Shown here in pieces: positions 9,855 to 17,140 of a stretch of DNA of 64,000 nt. This DNA comes from Paraflavisolibacter caeni. Lineage in GTDB: Bacteria; Bacteroidota; Bacteroidia; Chitinophagales; Chitinophagaceae. The translations under genes were made by a program, and so were the position numbers. How positions within the stretch are numbered: the stretch's first letter is position 1; the number at the start of each line of letters is the position of its first letter. The DNA is taken from the NCBI RefSeq assembly GCF_025628885.1, contig NZ_JAOTIF010000001.1:372001-436000 (forward strand). The letters run 5' to 3'. The notes below the pieces were generated by a model that had not been told where the DNA came from, did no database searches, and saw only the letters and a list, made by a program, of their open reading frames with translations.

Positions 9855-10796
9855 CTATTGCTGAAATACCACCGGCTGACGAAAATAGAATTTTACTTTT
9901 CTATTGTGGGAAACGGCTGCGTTCCATTTAGGAGCCTTGCGCAGCACATTTAAAGCAATTTGATCAAAGTCAGGATGTAGGGGAGCAGTAAGCCTAATAT
10001 CAGTGACATTTCCTTCTTCATCAATCGCTGCGTCCACGACCACAATTGCCATATCTGCATTAGCCAGCTTCCATTGAGAAGGAAAATAAAGGTTTTTGAC
10101 TAGATATTTCTGCCAGGCTTTTAGCCCACCGGGAAAGCTAGCTTCCCGATCCCTGTTGGTCGTATCTGAAAGGGTGTTTCCCTCCTCATCAATGTATTGT
10201 TTGGACAGAAGTCTACCGTTGTCATAAACTTCAACTGCACTAGTTTTTCCATTTTTATGAAAAAACTGCCATTTACCATGCATTTTATTTCCTGCTGCAT
10301 ACTTACCTGCAGCAGACGGATTGCCGTTATCAAACCAACTTACTGATACACCGCTACCGTCTTCAATCATGACAGAGGAATCTGAAAGAAATCCATTAGA
10401 ATGCCAACACAGTCTTGTACCTATAACATTATCATTTACGTAGGTTACGGAGTCTTTTGTCATACCATTTTCATGAAAACGCAGCCAAAGGCCCTGACGC
10501 TTTCCATCTGTATAAGCTCCTGTGGATTCTAATGCTCCATTGGCATGGTAATAAGAAAATTTACCTTCTTCTTTTTTACAAGCACTGTCCTTGTAATGAC
10601 CTTCCATTTGCAGTCTGCCTTCATGAATAAAGTAATCCTTTCTGAGCCAAAGAGAATTTTTCTTTTCAATCAAGGCATAATATCGGGCAGTTGTGGCGTC
10701 GGTGGGTCTCCAAGCATAATCAAAATATTTTTCAATTTTCTGAGCAATGGATGAAAGTGAAAGTAGTAGGGCTAAAGCAGTTATGGTTGTTTTCAT
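9855..10796 (-). CDS. MORN-like repeat protein with C-terminal TonB domain
   Basis: A 313-residue exported protein. The start is ATG 10796, giving a clean signal peptide MKTTITALALLLSLSSIAQ; the upstream extension lacks any signal-like logic. Residues about 55-210 hold repeated YxxNGxxxxxGxYxxGKxxGxWxxFHENG units typical of MORN/YwqK-like repeats. Residues about 225-310 form a TonB C-terminal-like domain (FPGGLKAWQKYLVKNLYFP, then VVVDAAIDEEGNVTDIRL and FDQIALNVLRKAPKWNAA). Such proteins occur across Bacteroidota; there is no N-terminal anchor like that of a true TonB, so it is probably periplasmic and of unknown role. Confidence 0.75.
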   Translation of the reverse strand: MKTTITALALLLSLSSIAQKIEKYFDYAWRPTDATTARYYALIEKKNSLWLRKDYFIHEGRLQMEGHYKDSACKKEEGKFSYYHANGALESTGAYTDGKRQGLWLRFHENGMTKDSVTYVNDNVIGTRLCWHSNGFLSDSSVMIEDGSGVSVSWFDNGNPSAAGKYAAGNKMHGKWQFFHKNGKTSAVEVYDNGRLLSKQYIDEEGNTLSDTTNRDREASFPGGLKAWQKYLVKNLYFPSQWKLANADMAIVVVDAAIDEEGNVTDIRLTAPLHPDFDQIALNVLRKAPKWNAAVSHNRKVKFYFRQPVVFQQ

Positions 10797-10902
10797 GGCC
10801 ACAAAATAAAACATTTGTGAGTATTGAAAGGCGTAATTTCTATCACCAAAAGCTCACTTGGAAAGTTTATTTATTTGTTTGTTTCTTCCAATCTACACCG
10901 TA

Positions 10903-10975
10903 AGTGCTCAGGACAGGAATCGAACCAGAGCACCCGTAAAAGCAGCAGATTTTGAGAATGATGCGGCCTTTCCTT
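10903..10975 (-). pseudogene. tRNA-like relic (T-arm and anticodon-loop fragment)
   Basis: Read on the minus strand, the segment has a GGTTCGATTCC block like a tRNA T-arm about 33 bases after CTCAAAA, which resembles a Leu (CAA) anticodon loop. The T-stem and the anticodon stem do not pair properly and the acceptor ends do not match, so this is not a functional tRNA. It lies at the left side of the AT-rich island and could be a degraded integration-site tRNA copy. Resemblance by chance is possible. Confidence 0.3.
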
Positions 10976-11147
10976 GCTCTTCTGAAACGCAGGCCCATAG
11001 CAGGTTTTATTATTTTAAGAACTCGGTATTCATGGAAAGCACGAGTACATTATTACCGGTTTTGTTACCGGTGAATTTGGGCAGGATTATTGATGAGCTT
11101 GAATTTGCTTATTGTTGAGTTACTAATTAATTTAGCTTTATAACTGC

Positions 11148-11879
11148 TTAAGATTTGTTGGCATTCATAGAGTGCATTACAAATGAAAAAAGTATAATAG
11201 CCTGAACTACAAAATTTAACCCATAGTTCCATGCCCAGGTGGTTTTTGACAATATAGGAATGAAGCCAAAAAGCCAGTTGAACAGTGATGAAAACATAAC
11301 AATAATGAAACCGGCTGCCAAACCTGAGGCAATTCTTACATGCAATGGCGACTTTTTGTCTAAAATAAGCACTATTGGTATGAATATGAGGCCAGCTATT
11401 ATATAAAGACCAGAAACCGTAAACTTAAATAATATATCATTTTTTATAGGAACATCTTTTGTTTTATCAGCCGCTATCGTTTTACTTGTATGGTCACTTT
11501 TAGAGCTAGCCCATTTGATATTCCGCAAAAAGGAGAGTGAATAATCTATAATGTTCTGCCGGTCCATAATTTCAGATCGAAGAGCAGCTGCATATGCTTT
11601 TGTTGTGCGATCGGCAGATGTATCATTTATGATTCCAGCTACTTTTTGCAATTCTTCTAATTTTTTATCAGTTCTGTAATGAAAGGAAAATCCTAGAATA
11701 TTATCTACAAGAACAATCATGAACAACGCCAAGATGACGAATGCAGCTTTGGTAGATAATCTTCTATTTTCATCAGTTAAATACTCTGTAATGTGGTCTA
11801 TAAAACTCGCTGCTCTGCTGTTAGTTTTTAGGTTTAGGATTCTGTGACTATCTTTACAAAAGCTATCGGCGACTGGCAT
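11148..11879 (-). CDS. Unknown membrane protein
   Basis: A 243-residue protein I do not recognise. It has a cytoplasmic N-terminal tail of about 40 residues, one membrane helix (about 45-66), a hydrophilic charged middle (70-150), and four further hydrophobic segments (about 153-170, 185-205, 210-225 and 222-240). The ATG at 11877-11879 opens a tail (MPVADSFCKDSHR) that may be too long; no better start exists before the first helix. It is single, on the minus strand, between the tRNA-like relic and the small-gene cluster. Confidence 0.6.
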   Translation of the reverse strand: MPVADSFCKDSHRILNLKTNSRAASFIDHITEYLTDENRRLSTKAAFVILALFMIVLVDNILGFSFHYRTDKKLEELQKVAGIINDTSADRTTKAYAAALRSEIMDRQNIIDYSLSFLRNIKWASSKSDHTSKTIAADKTKDVPIKNDILFKFTVSGLYIIAGLIFIPIVLILDKKSPLHVRIASGLAAGFIIVMFSSLFNWLFGFIPILSKTTWAWNYGLNFVVQAIILFSFVMHSMNANKS

Positions 11880-12226
11880 CGCCGGATAGCGGTCTCATCA
11901 GGTGGCCTGTCTTTATAAAAACAGATCTATCAGAGACTTCAGTTTAGTAGCTAAACTTACCGCTTTAGTAAGAACCTCAAGGATGTCTGAAAACCTTGAG
12001 GTTTTTCTTTTTTGATTCATAGAGTCGGAATTGTAGTGTTTTGTCACTACAAGGAGTTTTAAAGCTTAGCTTATAACGTCTTTGGTTATTCTGCTAGCAG
12101 TTGATATGAGATAGCAAACTCCAGATCCGACCTCCTATATAGTCCAATGAGCCACATTGAACAGGGTGCCAGCCCAGTTAGTTGAAAGAACTTATTTCAA
12201 TGAATTCAGACTAATAATGCATCAGG
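11880..12226. other. Intergenic segment with three successive hairpins
   Basis: No gene is visible. On the plus strand three small hairpins follow each other: GTTTAG-TAG-CTAAAC (11942-11956), TTAC/GTAA around 11957-11972, and a terminator at 11973-12009. The order resembles the 3' part of a structured RNA, but no promoter was recognised upstream. The remaining 200 bases up to 12226 show nothing I can name. Confidence 0.35.
11973..12012 (+). terminator. Plus-strand intrinsic terminator without an obvious upstream gene
   Basis: A 10-bp stem AACCTCAAGG / CCTTGAGGTT (11973-11982 and 11994-12003) with an 11-base loop, followed by a T-rich run. Genes on both sides are on the minus strand, so it ends either an unannotated plus-strand RNA or is a leftover. 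Confidence 0.6.
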
Positions 12227-12421
12227 TTAAGTAATGTTCTGTGTATCATCTTTTTTTAGAATTGCAGATGGTAATTCTTTCATTAAAAGTTCATGTTTAT
12301 TGGTATCGTAAAAATAAACTCGAACGTTTCCGTTTGCGAAAACTGAAGATGCTATTGTCATTTTTGGACTTCCTGATTTTAGGATTACTACATCCCCTAG
12401 TTGAAGTGTTTGTTCTGCCAT
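12227..12421 (-). CDS. DUF2158-like small protein
   Basis: A 64-residue protein whose first half (LQLGDVVILKSGSPKMTI, then VRVYFYDTNKHE) fits the DUF2158/YodC-like family, a single small beta-barrel-like fold of unknown role. The start ATG 12419-12421 is preceded by CTAAAACTAAAATTAACAA, a relaxed version of the CCAAAAC leader seen upstream of its neighbours. It is the last gene of the minus-strand cluster, 150 bp after the previous gene. Confidence 0.75.
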   Translation of the reverse strand: MAEQTLQLGDVVILKSGSPKMTIASSVFANGNVRVYFYDTNKHELLMKELPSAILKKDDTQNIT

Positions 12422-12571
12422 TTGTTAATTTTAGTTTTAGTGTTATATAATTAATGAATAGATTAAAAAATGCCACTTCACCAGCTCCCCACACTCAGCA
12501 TCAACGATCAGTGCAATCTTTACCAGGCTGCAGGCTATCTTTCTTGATCTTGTGGGGACCACAAAAATTGT

Positions 12572-13066
12572 TTATTCCTCATCCAGTGTACTATCAATAA
12601 AAATAATCCCGTGTTTGTAGCAAATAGACTTGAAAACATCCCTTACGATTAGTAAGGAACTATCAACTCCTTTATTCTTTTTATACCCGTAAAACTCCAG
12701 CCAATATGTAGCTTCACTCTTTTTAAAGTCATAGCCAAAATCTTCCAGTGAAAAATCTGGTTCATATAAAGCCGAAACAATTGTTTTTGCGGATCTTTCT
12801 ATTTCTTCCAATAATTTACTTTCTAGTTTTGATTCAGCTTCTAACTCTTCCAAAATCTCTTTTAAATAATTACGCGGTTCACGACCTAACTCCTGGTCTT
12901 CTCTTTGAAGTATTTGCTCAATTTCTTGAAGTTCAGGTAAACTTGCTGAATATTGGTCAATAGTGACATTATAATATATATGGCGCATTCCCCTTACTAG
13001 TTGGCCAATCAAGTCATTGATGGATCCTTGGGCCGATTTCATGAATTCGTATTTCAGTAAATCCAT
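12572..13066 (-). CDS. Unknown acidic helical protein, second gene of a coupled pair
   Basis: A 164-residue protein not recognised. I take ATG 13066: the longer frame would overlap the gene before it and its extra 32 residues look like shadow sequence. It is largely helical and acidic (LPELQEIEQILQREDQELG, LEELEAESKLESKLLEEIE), probably a short coiled coil at about 45-100, followed by a compact C-terminal part. It starts 13 bp after the stop of the gene at 13080-13556 and, unlike most members of the cluster, has no CCAAAAC leader, which suggests translation coupled to that gene. Confidence 0.6.
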   Translation of the reverse strand: MDLLKYEFMKSAQGSINDLIGQLVRGMRHIYYNVTIDQYSASLPELQEIEQILQREDQELGREPRNYLKEILEELEAESKLESKLLEEIERSAKTIVSALYEPDFSLEDFGYDFKKSEATYWLEFYGYKKNKGVDSSLLIVRDVFKSICYKHGIIFIDSTLDEE

Positions 13067-13079
13067 ATAGTTGTATTTC

Positions 13080-13556
13080 TTATGTTTTCTGCATTGAAGG
13101 CATGATATATTGAATGTCATTTTCGGAAACAAGAATATATTGAGCCCACTTGCAGCGAGCAAAAAGGGAAACTCCTGCTTTTAATGATAATTTTTCGAGT
13201 TCTGTCCTAGTATAGACTTTTTCTTCATCCAGGTATTTGGAAACAATTGATTTTGCCTCATCATCCTGATTTTCAATAGGAGAAATAAACCTATATACAA
13301 TACTTGTTTCTGGTAGCTTTATTTTCTCCCCATCTTTAATAGATTTATTATTAAGCTCTGGGAAATGAAAATATTCAGTAACATCAAATCCAATCCCTTT
13401 TGAGATCGTTTTAATGTCCTTCTTAGTGTAGACTTTATTCAAGGATCTCATTTTAGCATAAAACTCTATGCAGAAATCAAAATCATCTTTTGGCATACTA
13501 AATTCAGGTGTGTATTTGATACCCTTGAACTCAAATTTTTCCTTATTAAAAAACAT
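13080..13556 (-). CDS. Unknown protein with an internal duplication
   Basis: A 158-residue soluble protein of unknown family. It contains two related units, VYTKKDIKTISKGIGFDV at about residues 43-60 and VYTRTELEKLSLKAGVSL at about 114-131, suggesting duplication of a small helical module. The start ATG 13554-13556 is preceded by CCAAAAC seven bases upstream. It forms a tight pair with the following gene (13 bp gap). A two-component role such as toxin and antitoxin is possible but nothing in the sequence proves it. Confidence 0.6.
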   Translation of the reverse strand: MFFNKEKFEFKGIKYTPEFSMPKDDFDFCIEFYAKMRSLNKVYTKKDIKTISKGIGFDVTEYFHFPELNNKSIKDGEKIKLPETSIVYRFISPIENQDDEAKSIVSKYLDEEKVYTRTELEKLSLKAGVSLFARCKWAQYILVSENDIQYIMPSMQKT

Positions 13557-13624
13557 GATGTACGTTTTGGTTTATTTTTGCTTTATGAACCAAAAAGAGC
13601 TATTAGCCTATAATAAGATCATTT

Positions 13625-14077
13625 TTATTTTGCAGCTTTTATTAACTGCCATATTAGTAATGCAATGTTTATAACCCCCATGATCATGTTGATGACTGCA
13701 AAGGTTTTATTGTCCTTGGCTGCTTTCTTCTGAGCTTCATTAGCCTCCATGGTGGACAGTGCCAGTAACCGTTCTGATTCCTGCCGCTCTCTTTCTGCCT
13801 GCTCAATTGTCTCCAAGTATTTTTGAATACCTCCTGCTTCAACAATATCTATACCTGTAGGGGTAATGTCAATAATGGAGGTTCGTCTATTAGCTGGATT
13901 ACGATAGGATATGAGTCTGTTATTTTCAAGGATAGGTATGGCAGCTGCAATTTCGATTTCAAAAAGCCCACCAGTATCTCCATTAAAAAGACGGGTAAGA
14001 AATTTATCTACTTCCCTGTATATATCTTCTTTGGTTACTTTTTTCTCGAAACTCTCCTCTGGAATAAATAAAGGCAT
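13625..14077 (-). CDS. Unknown protein: possible winged helix, coiled coil and C-terminal membrane helix
   Basis: A 150-residue protein. The start is ATG 14077, since the earlier in-frame codons lie inside the preceding gene. Residues 10-85 look like a small winged-helix-type fold (IYREVDKFLTRLF, EIAAAIPILENNRLISY, then SIIDITPTGIDIVE). Residues 88-125 are a charged helix (YLETIEQAERERQESERLL), and the last 25 residues form one hydrophobic helix (FAVINMIMGVINIALLIWQL), so it is probably tail-anchored in the inner membrane. A CCAAAAC element sits exactly seven bases before the ATG. Family unknown. Confidence 0.55.
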   Translation of the reverse strand: MPLFIPEESFEKKVTKEDIYREVDKFLTRLFNGDTGGLFEIEIAAAIPILENNRLISYRNPANRRTSIIDITPTGIDIVEAGGIQKYLETIEQAERERQESERLLALSTMEANEAQKKAAKDNKTFAVINMIMGVINIALLIWQLIKAAK

Positions 14078-14124
14078 ATGGTTAGTTTTGGGATTAGTTA
14101 TTAAAAGTCGAATTCGGATTTTTA

Positions 14125-14340
14125 TCAATGTGACAGCCATTTTAATAAAGCCTTTGGACCAGCTACTAGGTAAATAAGGCCGCCTACAACTATTAAAATA
14201 ACCAACGTTATAAAGCACCCCATTTGGTCATGTTCAGCCTTTTGTTCCGGTGTCATTTTCTGATAATTCTCCCAAGCTTCCTGCCTGGCTCTTCTTCTTC
14301 CGTATTTGGTATTTAGGTTTGGAGGTTTTTTGTAGGCCAT
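14125..14340 (-). CDS. Small basic single-helix membrane protein
   Basis: A 71-residue protein starting at ATG 14340 (the frame continues upstream only into the neighbour). The N-terminal 30 residues are basic and helical (KYGRRRARQEAWENYQKMT), then comes one membrane helix (about 43-63, GCFITLVILIVVGGLIYLV). CCAAAAC precedes the ATG by seven bases, and about 35 bases of its leader resemble the leader of the next gene, pointing to duplicated 5' regions. No family recognised. Confidence 0.55.
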   Translation of the reverse strand: MAYKKPPNLNTKYGRRRARQEAWENYQKMTPEQKAEHDQMGCFITLVILIVVGGLIYLVAGPKALLKWLSH

Positions 14341-14393
14341 TTTGTTAGTTTTGGTTTGGTGTATTAAAAGTGTAGTTTGGGTTTGTACTAAGC

Positions 14394-14993
14394 TTACCAA
14401 TCTGATTTTTTTGTTTCTGGCTTTTTAAGCATCGCAGCTTTTAACAGATTGATTGTTGCTCTTATTTCTGCGTCAACAGCTTCAATGTACCGTTTGTGCA
14501 TCTTCATTTTAGATTTGGCAAATCCTTCCAGAGGAGAATTCACTTCGTGGCCTGAAATGTACGATGTGCCAATTCTTGAACCACTTTCATAATAATTCAC
14601 TGATAAATCTTTGATCTCGTATTTATATCTCCCATCCTTTACATATATGGAAATTGTGTGCTTAACACTAGTTGATACACCACTAATTAATGCCCCTCTA
14701 TCAAAAAATACTTTAAAGTTTCCTTTTCCTGTTACTTCGCCGTTTTTCTCGTCATCCATTTGAATTACATCATTGGCGCTTTTATATGCATCCACGAAAA
14801 ATCGTTTAGCCCTTTGATATAAATCTGTCGCAGATGTACTATCAACTTGTACTACTTCAGAGTAAATAATAGCATCATTGACAAAGGGAATTTGAACTGT
14901 TGTGTCAGATTCTACTTCTTTTGCTTTTCCTTTTTTTTGTGAAAATGCTAATAAGGGGACCAATAAAATCAAGGTAAAGATTGGCTTTCTCAT
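14394..14993 (-). CDS. DUF4468-like exported protein
   Basis: A 199-residue protein with a signal peptide (MRKPIFTLILLVPLLAFSQ) and a domain recognised as DUF4468-like: IIYSEVVQVDSTSATDLYQRA, then a strand pattern GEVTGKGNFKVFFD and YEIKDLSVNYYESGS. Members are exported proteins of Bacteroidota with a TBP-like fold; no function is established. The ATG at 14993 lies 17 bp after the upstream gene and has CCAAAAC seven bases before it. Confidence 0.75.
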   Translation of the reverse strand: MRKPIFTLILLVPLLAFSQKKGKAKEVESDTTVQIPFVNDAIIYSEVVQVDSTSATDLYQRAKRFFVDAYKSANDVIQMDDEKNGEVTGKGNFKVFFDRGALISGVSTSVKHTISIYVKDGRYKYEIKDLSVNYYESGSRIGTSYISGHEVNSPLEGFAKSKMKMHKRYIEAVDAEIRATINLLKAAMLKKPETKKSDW

Positions 14994-15010
14994 AATTATT
15001 GTTTTGGATG

Positions 15011-15274
15011 TTATTTGTTTTCTTTGAAAGACTTCTCTATCATTTCCATCACTCTTGGATCATTCAAATCTGTTAGCTTATTATTGGATTGATCTTTTTT
15101 CTGTAATATTTCCAGAATACCTTTCAGCAGATTGTTTGTTTCTTCCATGTAAGCATTGCGTTTACTTATTTCTGCATACCATCCAAATATGAGTTTTCCT
15201 ATTACTAGTGATACTATAATCGAAAGAAAGATTATAACAGCCAAAATATTTGGTTCAATTTCAAGCAAATACAT
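15011..15274 (-). CDS. Small N-terminally anchored membrane protein
   Basis: An 87-residue protein with one N-terminal membrane helix (about residues 9-32, NILAVIIFLSIIVSLVIGKLI). A cytoplasmic or periplasmic charged helix follows (ISKRNAYMEETNNLLKGILEILQKK). No family recognised. The ATG is preceded by CCAAAAC at seven bases. It lies 41 bp after the lipoprotein gene and 17 bp before the DUF4468-like gene, so it is probably co-transcribed with both. Confidence 0.55.
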   Translation of the reverse strand: MYLLEIEPNILAVIIFLSIIVSLVIGKLIFGWYAEISKRNAYMEETNNLLKGILEILQKKDQSNNKLTDLNDPRVMEMIEKSFKENK

Positions 15275-15315
15275 AAGTATTGTTTTGGGTTTATATTATT
15301 AGAATCTATTGCACC

Positions 15316-15837
15316 TTAATATGGAGTAAACGATTTTAGGTAAGCATTGACTGTAGGAAGTTCTATTTCTGAAAATGAATTATCAAATGAAACGCCATCT
15401 TCAAACCTGATAGTTTTAAACTTAATTAAATACTGGCTGTCTTCTTTCAGGTTGTCAAGTTGTTCTTTTTTTATAATACATTGAACTTTGATATAGTGGA
15501 CATCATCATCAAAAATAAAATTACCGTACGCAACACCATTGTGGAGTGTTGTTGCAACTAATTTGAATGGGATACTATCATAAAGGCCTTTTTTATCAAT
15601 TAAAGGGAGTAGCTTTTGTGTAACCAATCCTTCATAGTGTTCCCTTAGTGCTTTATTTTTATTGATTGCCTCTCTATTAACGTTAATGAAGCTATCAATA
15701 TACGTAATGCACTTATAATCCTTGTCAACTGGTTTCTCTGGAAGAGGTGAACTGGAAGGCTCTGCTTCTTTTGAAAGGGAATCAGCACATGATGCGAAAA
15801 CAGCAAGAGAGAAAAATAAAATGAGTAATAGTCTCAT
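15316..15837 (-). CDS. Unknown lipoprotein, first gene of the AT-rich cluster
   Basis: A 173-residue lipoprotein with a signal ending in lipobox FASC (Cys at about residue 17) and a serine/proline-rich linker before a mixed alpha/beta domain (YKCITYIDSFINVNREAINK, then HNGVAYGNFIFDDDVHYIKV). Family not recognised. It is the first gene of the eight-gene minus-strand run; its leader has CCAAAAC eight bases before the ATG and the S24 remnant ends 32 bp upstream. Confidence 0.65.
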   Translation of the reverse strand: MRLLLILFFSLAVFASCADSLSKEAEPSSSPLPEKPVDKDYKCITYIDSFINVNREAINKNKALREHYEGLVTQKLLPLIDKKGLYDSIPFKLVATTLHNGVAYGNFIFDDDVHYIKVQCIIKKEQLDNLKEDSQYLIKFKTIRFEDGVSFDNSFSEIELPTVNAYLKSFTPY

Positions 15838-15868
15838 AGTGTGTTGTTTTGGTATATAATATAATATG

Positions 15869-16081
15869 TCAAACTTTTATTTCAAACCGCTTTGGCGGTG
15901 ACATCTCCCAGTCCAGTTTTCTCTTTACCAGCCATATCTCTTTAATATCTTCAGTCAGAAGAATAAACTGCGGGTAATAGTCCTCGTTATCAGAGATCAG
16001 CACGAATTCTTTCTCGCTCTTTCTGAATAGTCTTTTCAGCATTACCTGGCTCTAGGTGACTACCACATAGGAGTGGTTGTT
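15869..16081 (-). pseudogene. Broken S24/LexA-like peptidase (repressor C-terminal half)
   Basis: Conceptual translation on the minus strand gives NNHSYVVVT, a TAG stop (16052-16054), then SQVMLKRLFRKSEKEFVLIS and about 40 further residues (DNEDYYPQF, EIWLVKRKLDWEM) ending at TGA 15869-15871. This is the C-terminal pattern of S24-family repressors (phage CI/LexA-like), with the VVVTE-type strand interrupted by the stop and no DNA-binding or catalytic-serine half upstream: a TGA lies a few codons before the recognisable part. It is therefore a truncated relic. Its presence at the head of the small-gene cluster hints at past mobile-element activity. Confidence 0.65.
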
Positions 16082-16531
16082 CACTAAGGTATGTCAAAAG
16101 TCTAATTTAATGAATTGCCTGAATAGGAAAATTTCCCTTTGGCTATTAATAAATATTAAATGGAGTACCCTTTTAAAGAGACTTATTGATAGATTTTATT
16201 ACTATCAATTTTCACTTATGATTAATCTAATAAGCATAATCAATAGGATTCTATTCCATAATTGATAGTTGAATTTTATAATTAGGTTTGGGATTGAAAC
16301 TTTTTTTACACGACCTACAATACACTTCACGTCATACTTTATCAGGAAGTAATTATCCTTAATCTCTTCCCTATCACTTTTCTTACTTCAGGGATACTCC
16401 TAAAACCAATGTTTTCTCTATTTAATGTTTCACTGTCTCATACCCCCCTCCGCATGAAAAATTTTTAATTTTATTCGGATCAAGTTAAATACTTGGGGAA
16501 TACTGATTAAATGTTGATTCCAAACCCGCTG
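16082..16531. other. AT-rich intergenic segment
   Basis: About 450 bp of AT-rich sequence between the S24 relic and the unknown basic protein. One short plus-strand frame (16077-16265) has low-complexity Ile/Leu/Asn composition and no family features. I see no RNA gene, promoter or terminator I can support. Confidence 0.5.
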
Positions 16532-17140
16532 CTAAATCCGCAATACTGCTAAACAACCATCCTTCATCATACAACCTTCTTCCACTTCAAGCTCAACTGC
16601 CTCTTCTTTCTGCCACACCACCTTCCAGCCTCCCAACTGCTCCCAACTATTCCCTCCACCAGCATTCCCCATTGACAATTGCCCATTCACAAACTCCACC
16701 ATCTCCCTTCTGCCTGTGCTCATCATCCCCCTCACCGCCAGCTGCTTCCTCAGCCACTGCTTATCCCCCTGCATCCTCATATACAACCGGATGGCTGCCT
16801 GGTAGACATGCTTCCGCTTCTTCCTCGGTAATGTCTTCCTGAATGCCTCCTTCCTTTCAGCATCAGCAAGGATCCACTGGGCATAGACCACTGCCTCCTT
16901 AAACAAATCCCTCCTTACCCGCTGCTTTTCACTGGCCACTATGCCACTCATGTCCGGGTACTTGGTGATCACAATCCTTTTCTTCCACTTCTTTTTCTTG
17001 TTGCCCCTGTAATGCTTCACCACAAAACACTTCCCAATCGAGCCCCGGATCATGCCCAACAGCAGTCTAGGTACCTTTTTGCCATCCTTGATCACCACCC
17101 TTTCTTTACTATTGATATAGACCTGATTCATATAGCTCAT
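16532..17140 (-). CDS. Conserved-looking basic protein of unknown function
   Basis: A 202-residue, strongly basic protein. The central part (ITKYPDMSGIVASEKQRVRR, then DLFKEAVVYAQWILADAERK) resembles a small hypothetical family I associate with Bacteroidota genomes; no function is known to me. The last roughly 55 residues look different (GNAGGGNSWEQLGGW): their DNA (about 16665-16692) matches the CCATTGACAATTGCC-type intergenic word found elsewhere in the window, so the 3' end may have been extended into repeat DNA. ATG 17140 is used; an ATG three codons later is also possible. It stands alone beside an 11-bp repeat array. Confidence 0.55.
   Translation of the reverse strand: MSYMNQVYINSKERVVIKDGKKVPRLLLGMIRGSIGKCFVVKHYRGNKKKKWKKRIVITKYPDMSGIVASEKQRVRRDLFKEAVVYAQWILADAERKEAFRKTLPRKKRKHVYQAAIRLYMRMQGDKQWLRKQLAVRGMMSTGRREMVEFVNGQLSMGNAGGGNSWEQLGGWKVVWQKEEAVELEVEEGCMMKDGCLAVLRI

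Larger units (their letters stand above)
13557..15852 (-). promoter_or_regulatory. Repeated CCAAAAC leader element before six start codons
   Basis: Seen as GTTTTGG on the plus strand at 13564-13570, 14085-14091, 14348-14354, 15001-15007, 15282-15288 and 15846-15852. The distance from the element to the ATG is seven bases in five cases and eight in the sixth. The genes behind these starts are unrelated in sequence, so the leaders share something the proteins do not. A fixed spacing to the start codon inside a probable operon suggests a translation-initiation signal rather than a promoter. Elsewhere in the window only looser A-rich versions occur. Confidence 0.55.

Noticed and set aside
10903-10975. 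An intact tRNA-Leu
   Set aside because: Stems do not pair and the acceptor arm is missing, so only a relic is claimed.
12227-15837. The AT-rich cluster as a prophage
   Set aside because: No integrase, terminase, portal or tail genes; only one broken S24-like fragment, so a phage origin is not supported.
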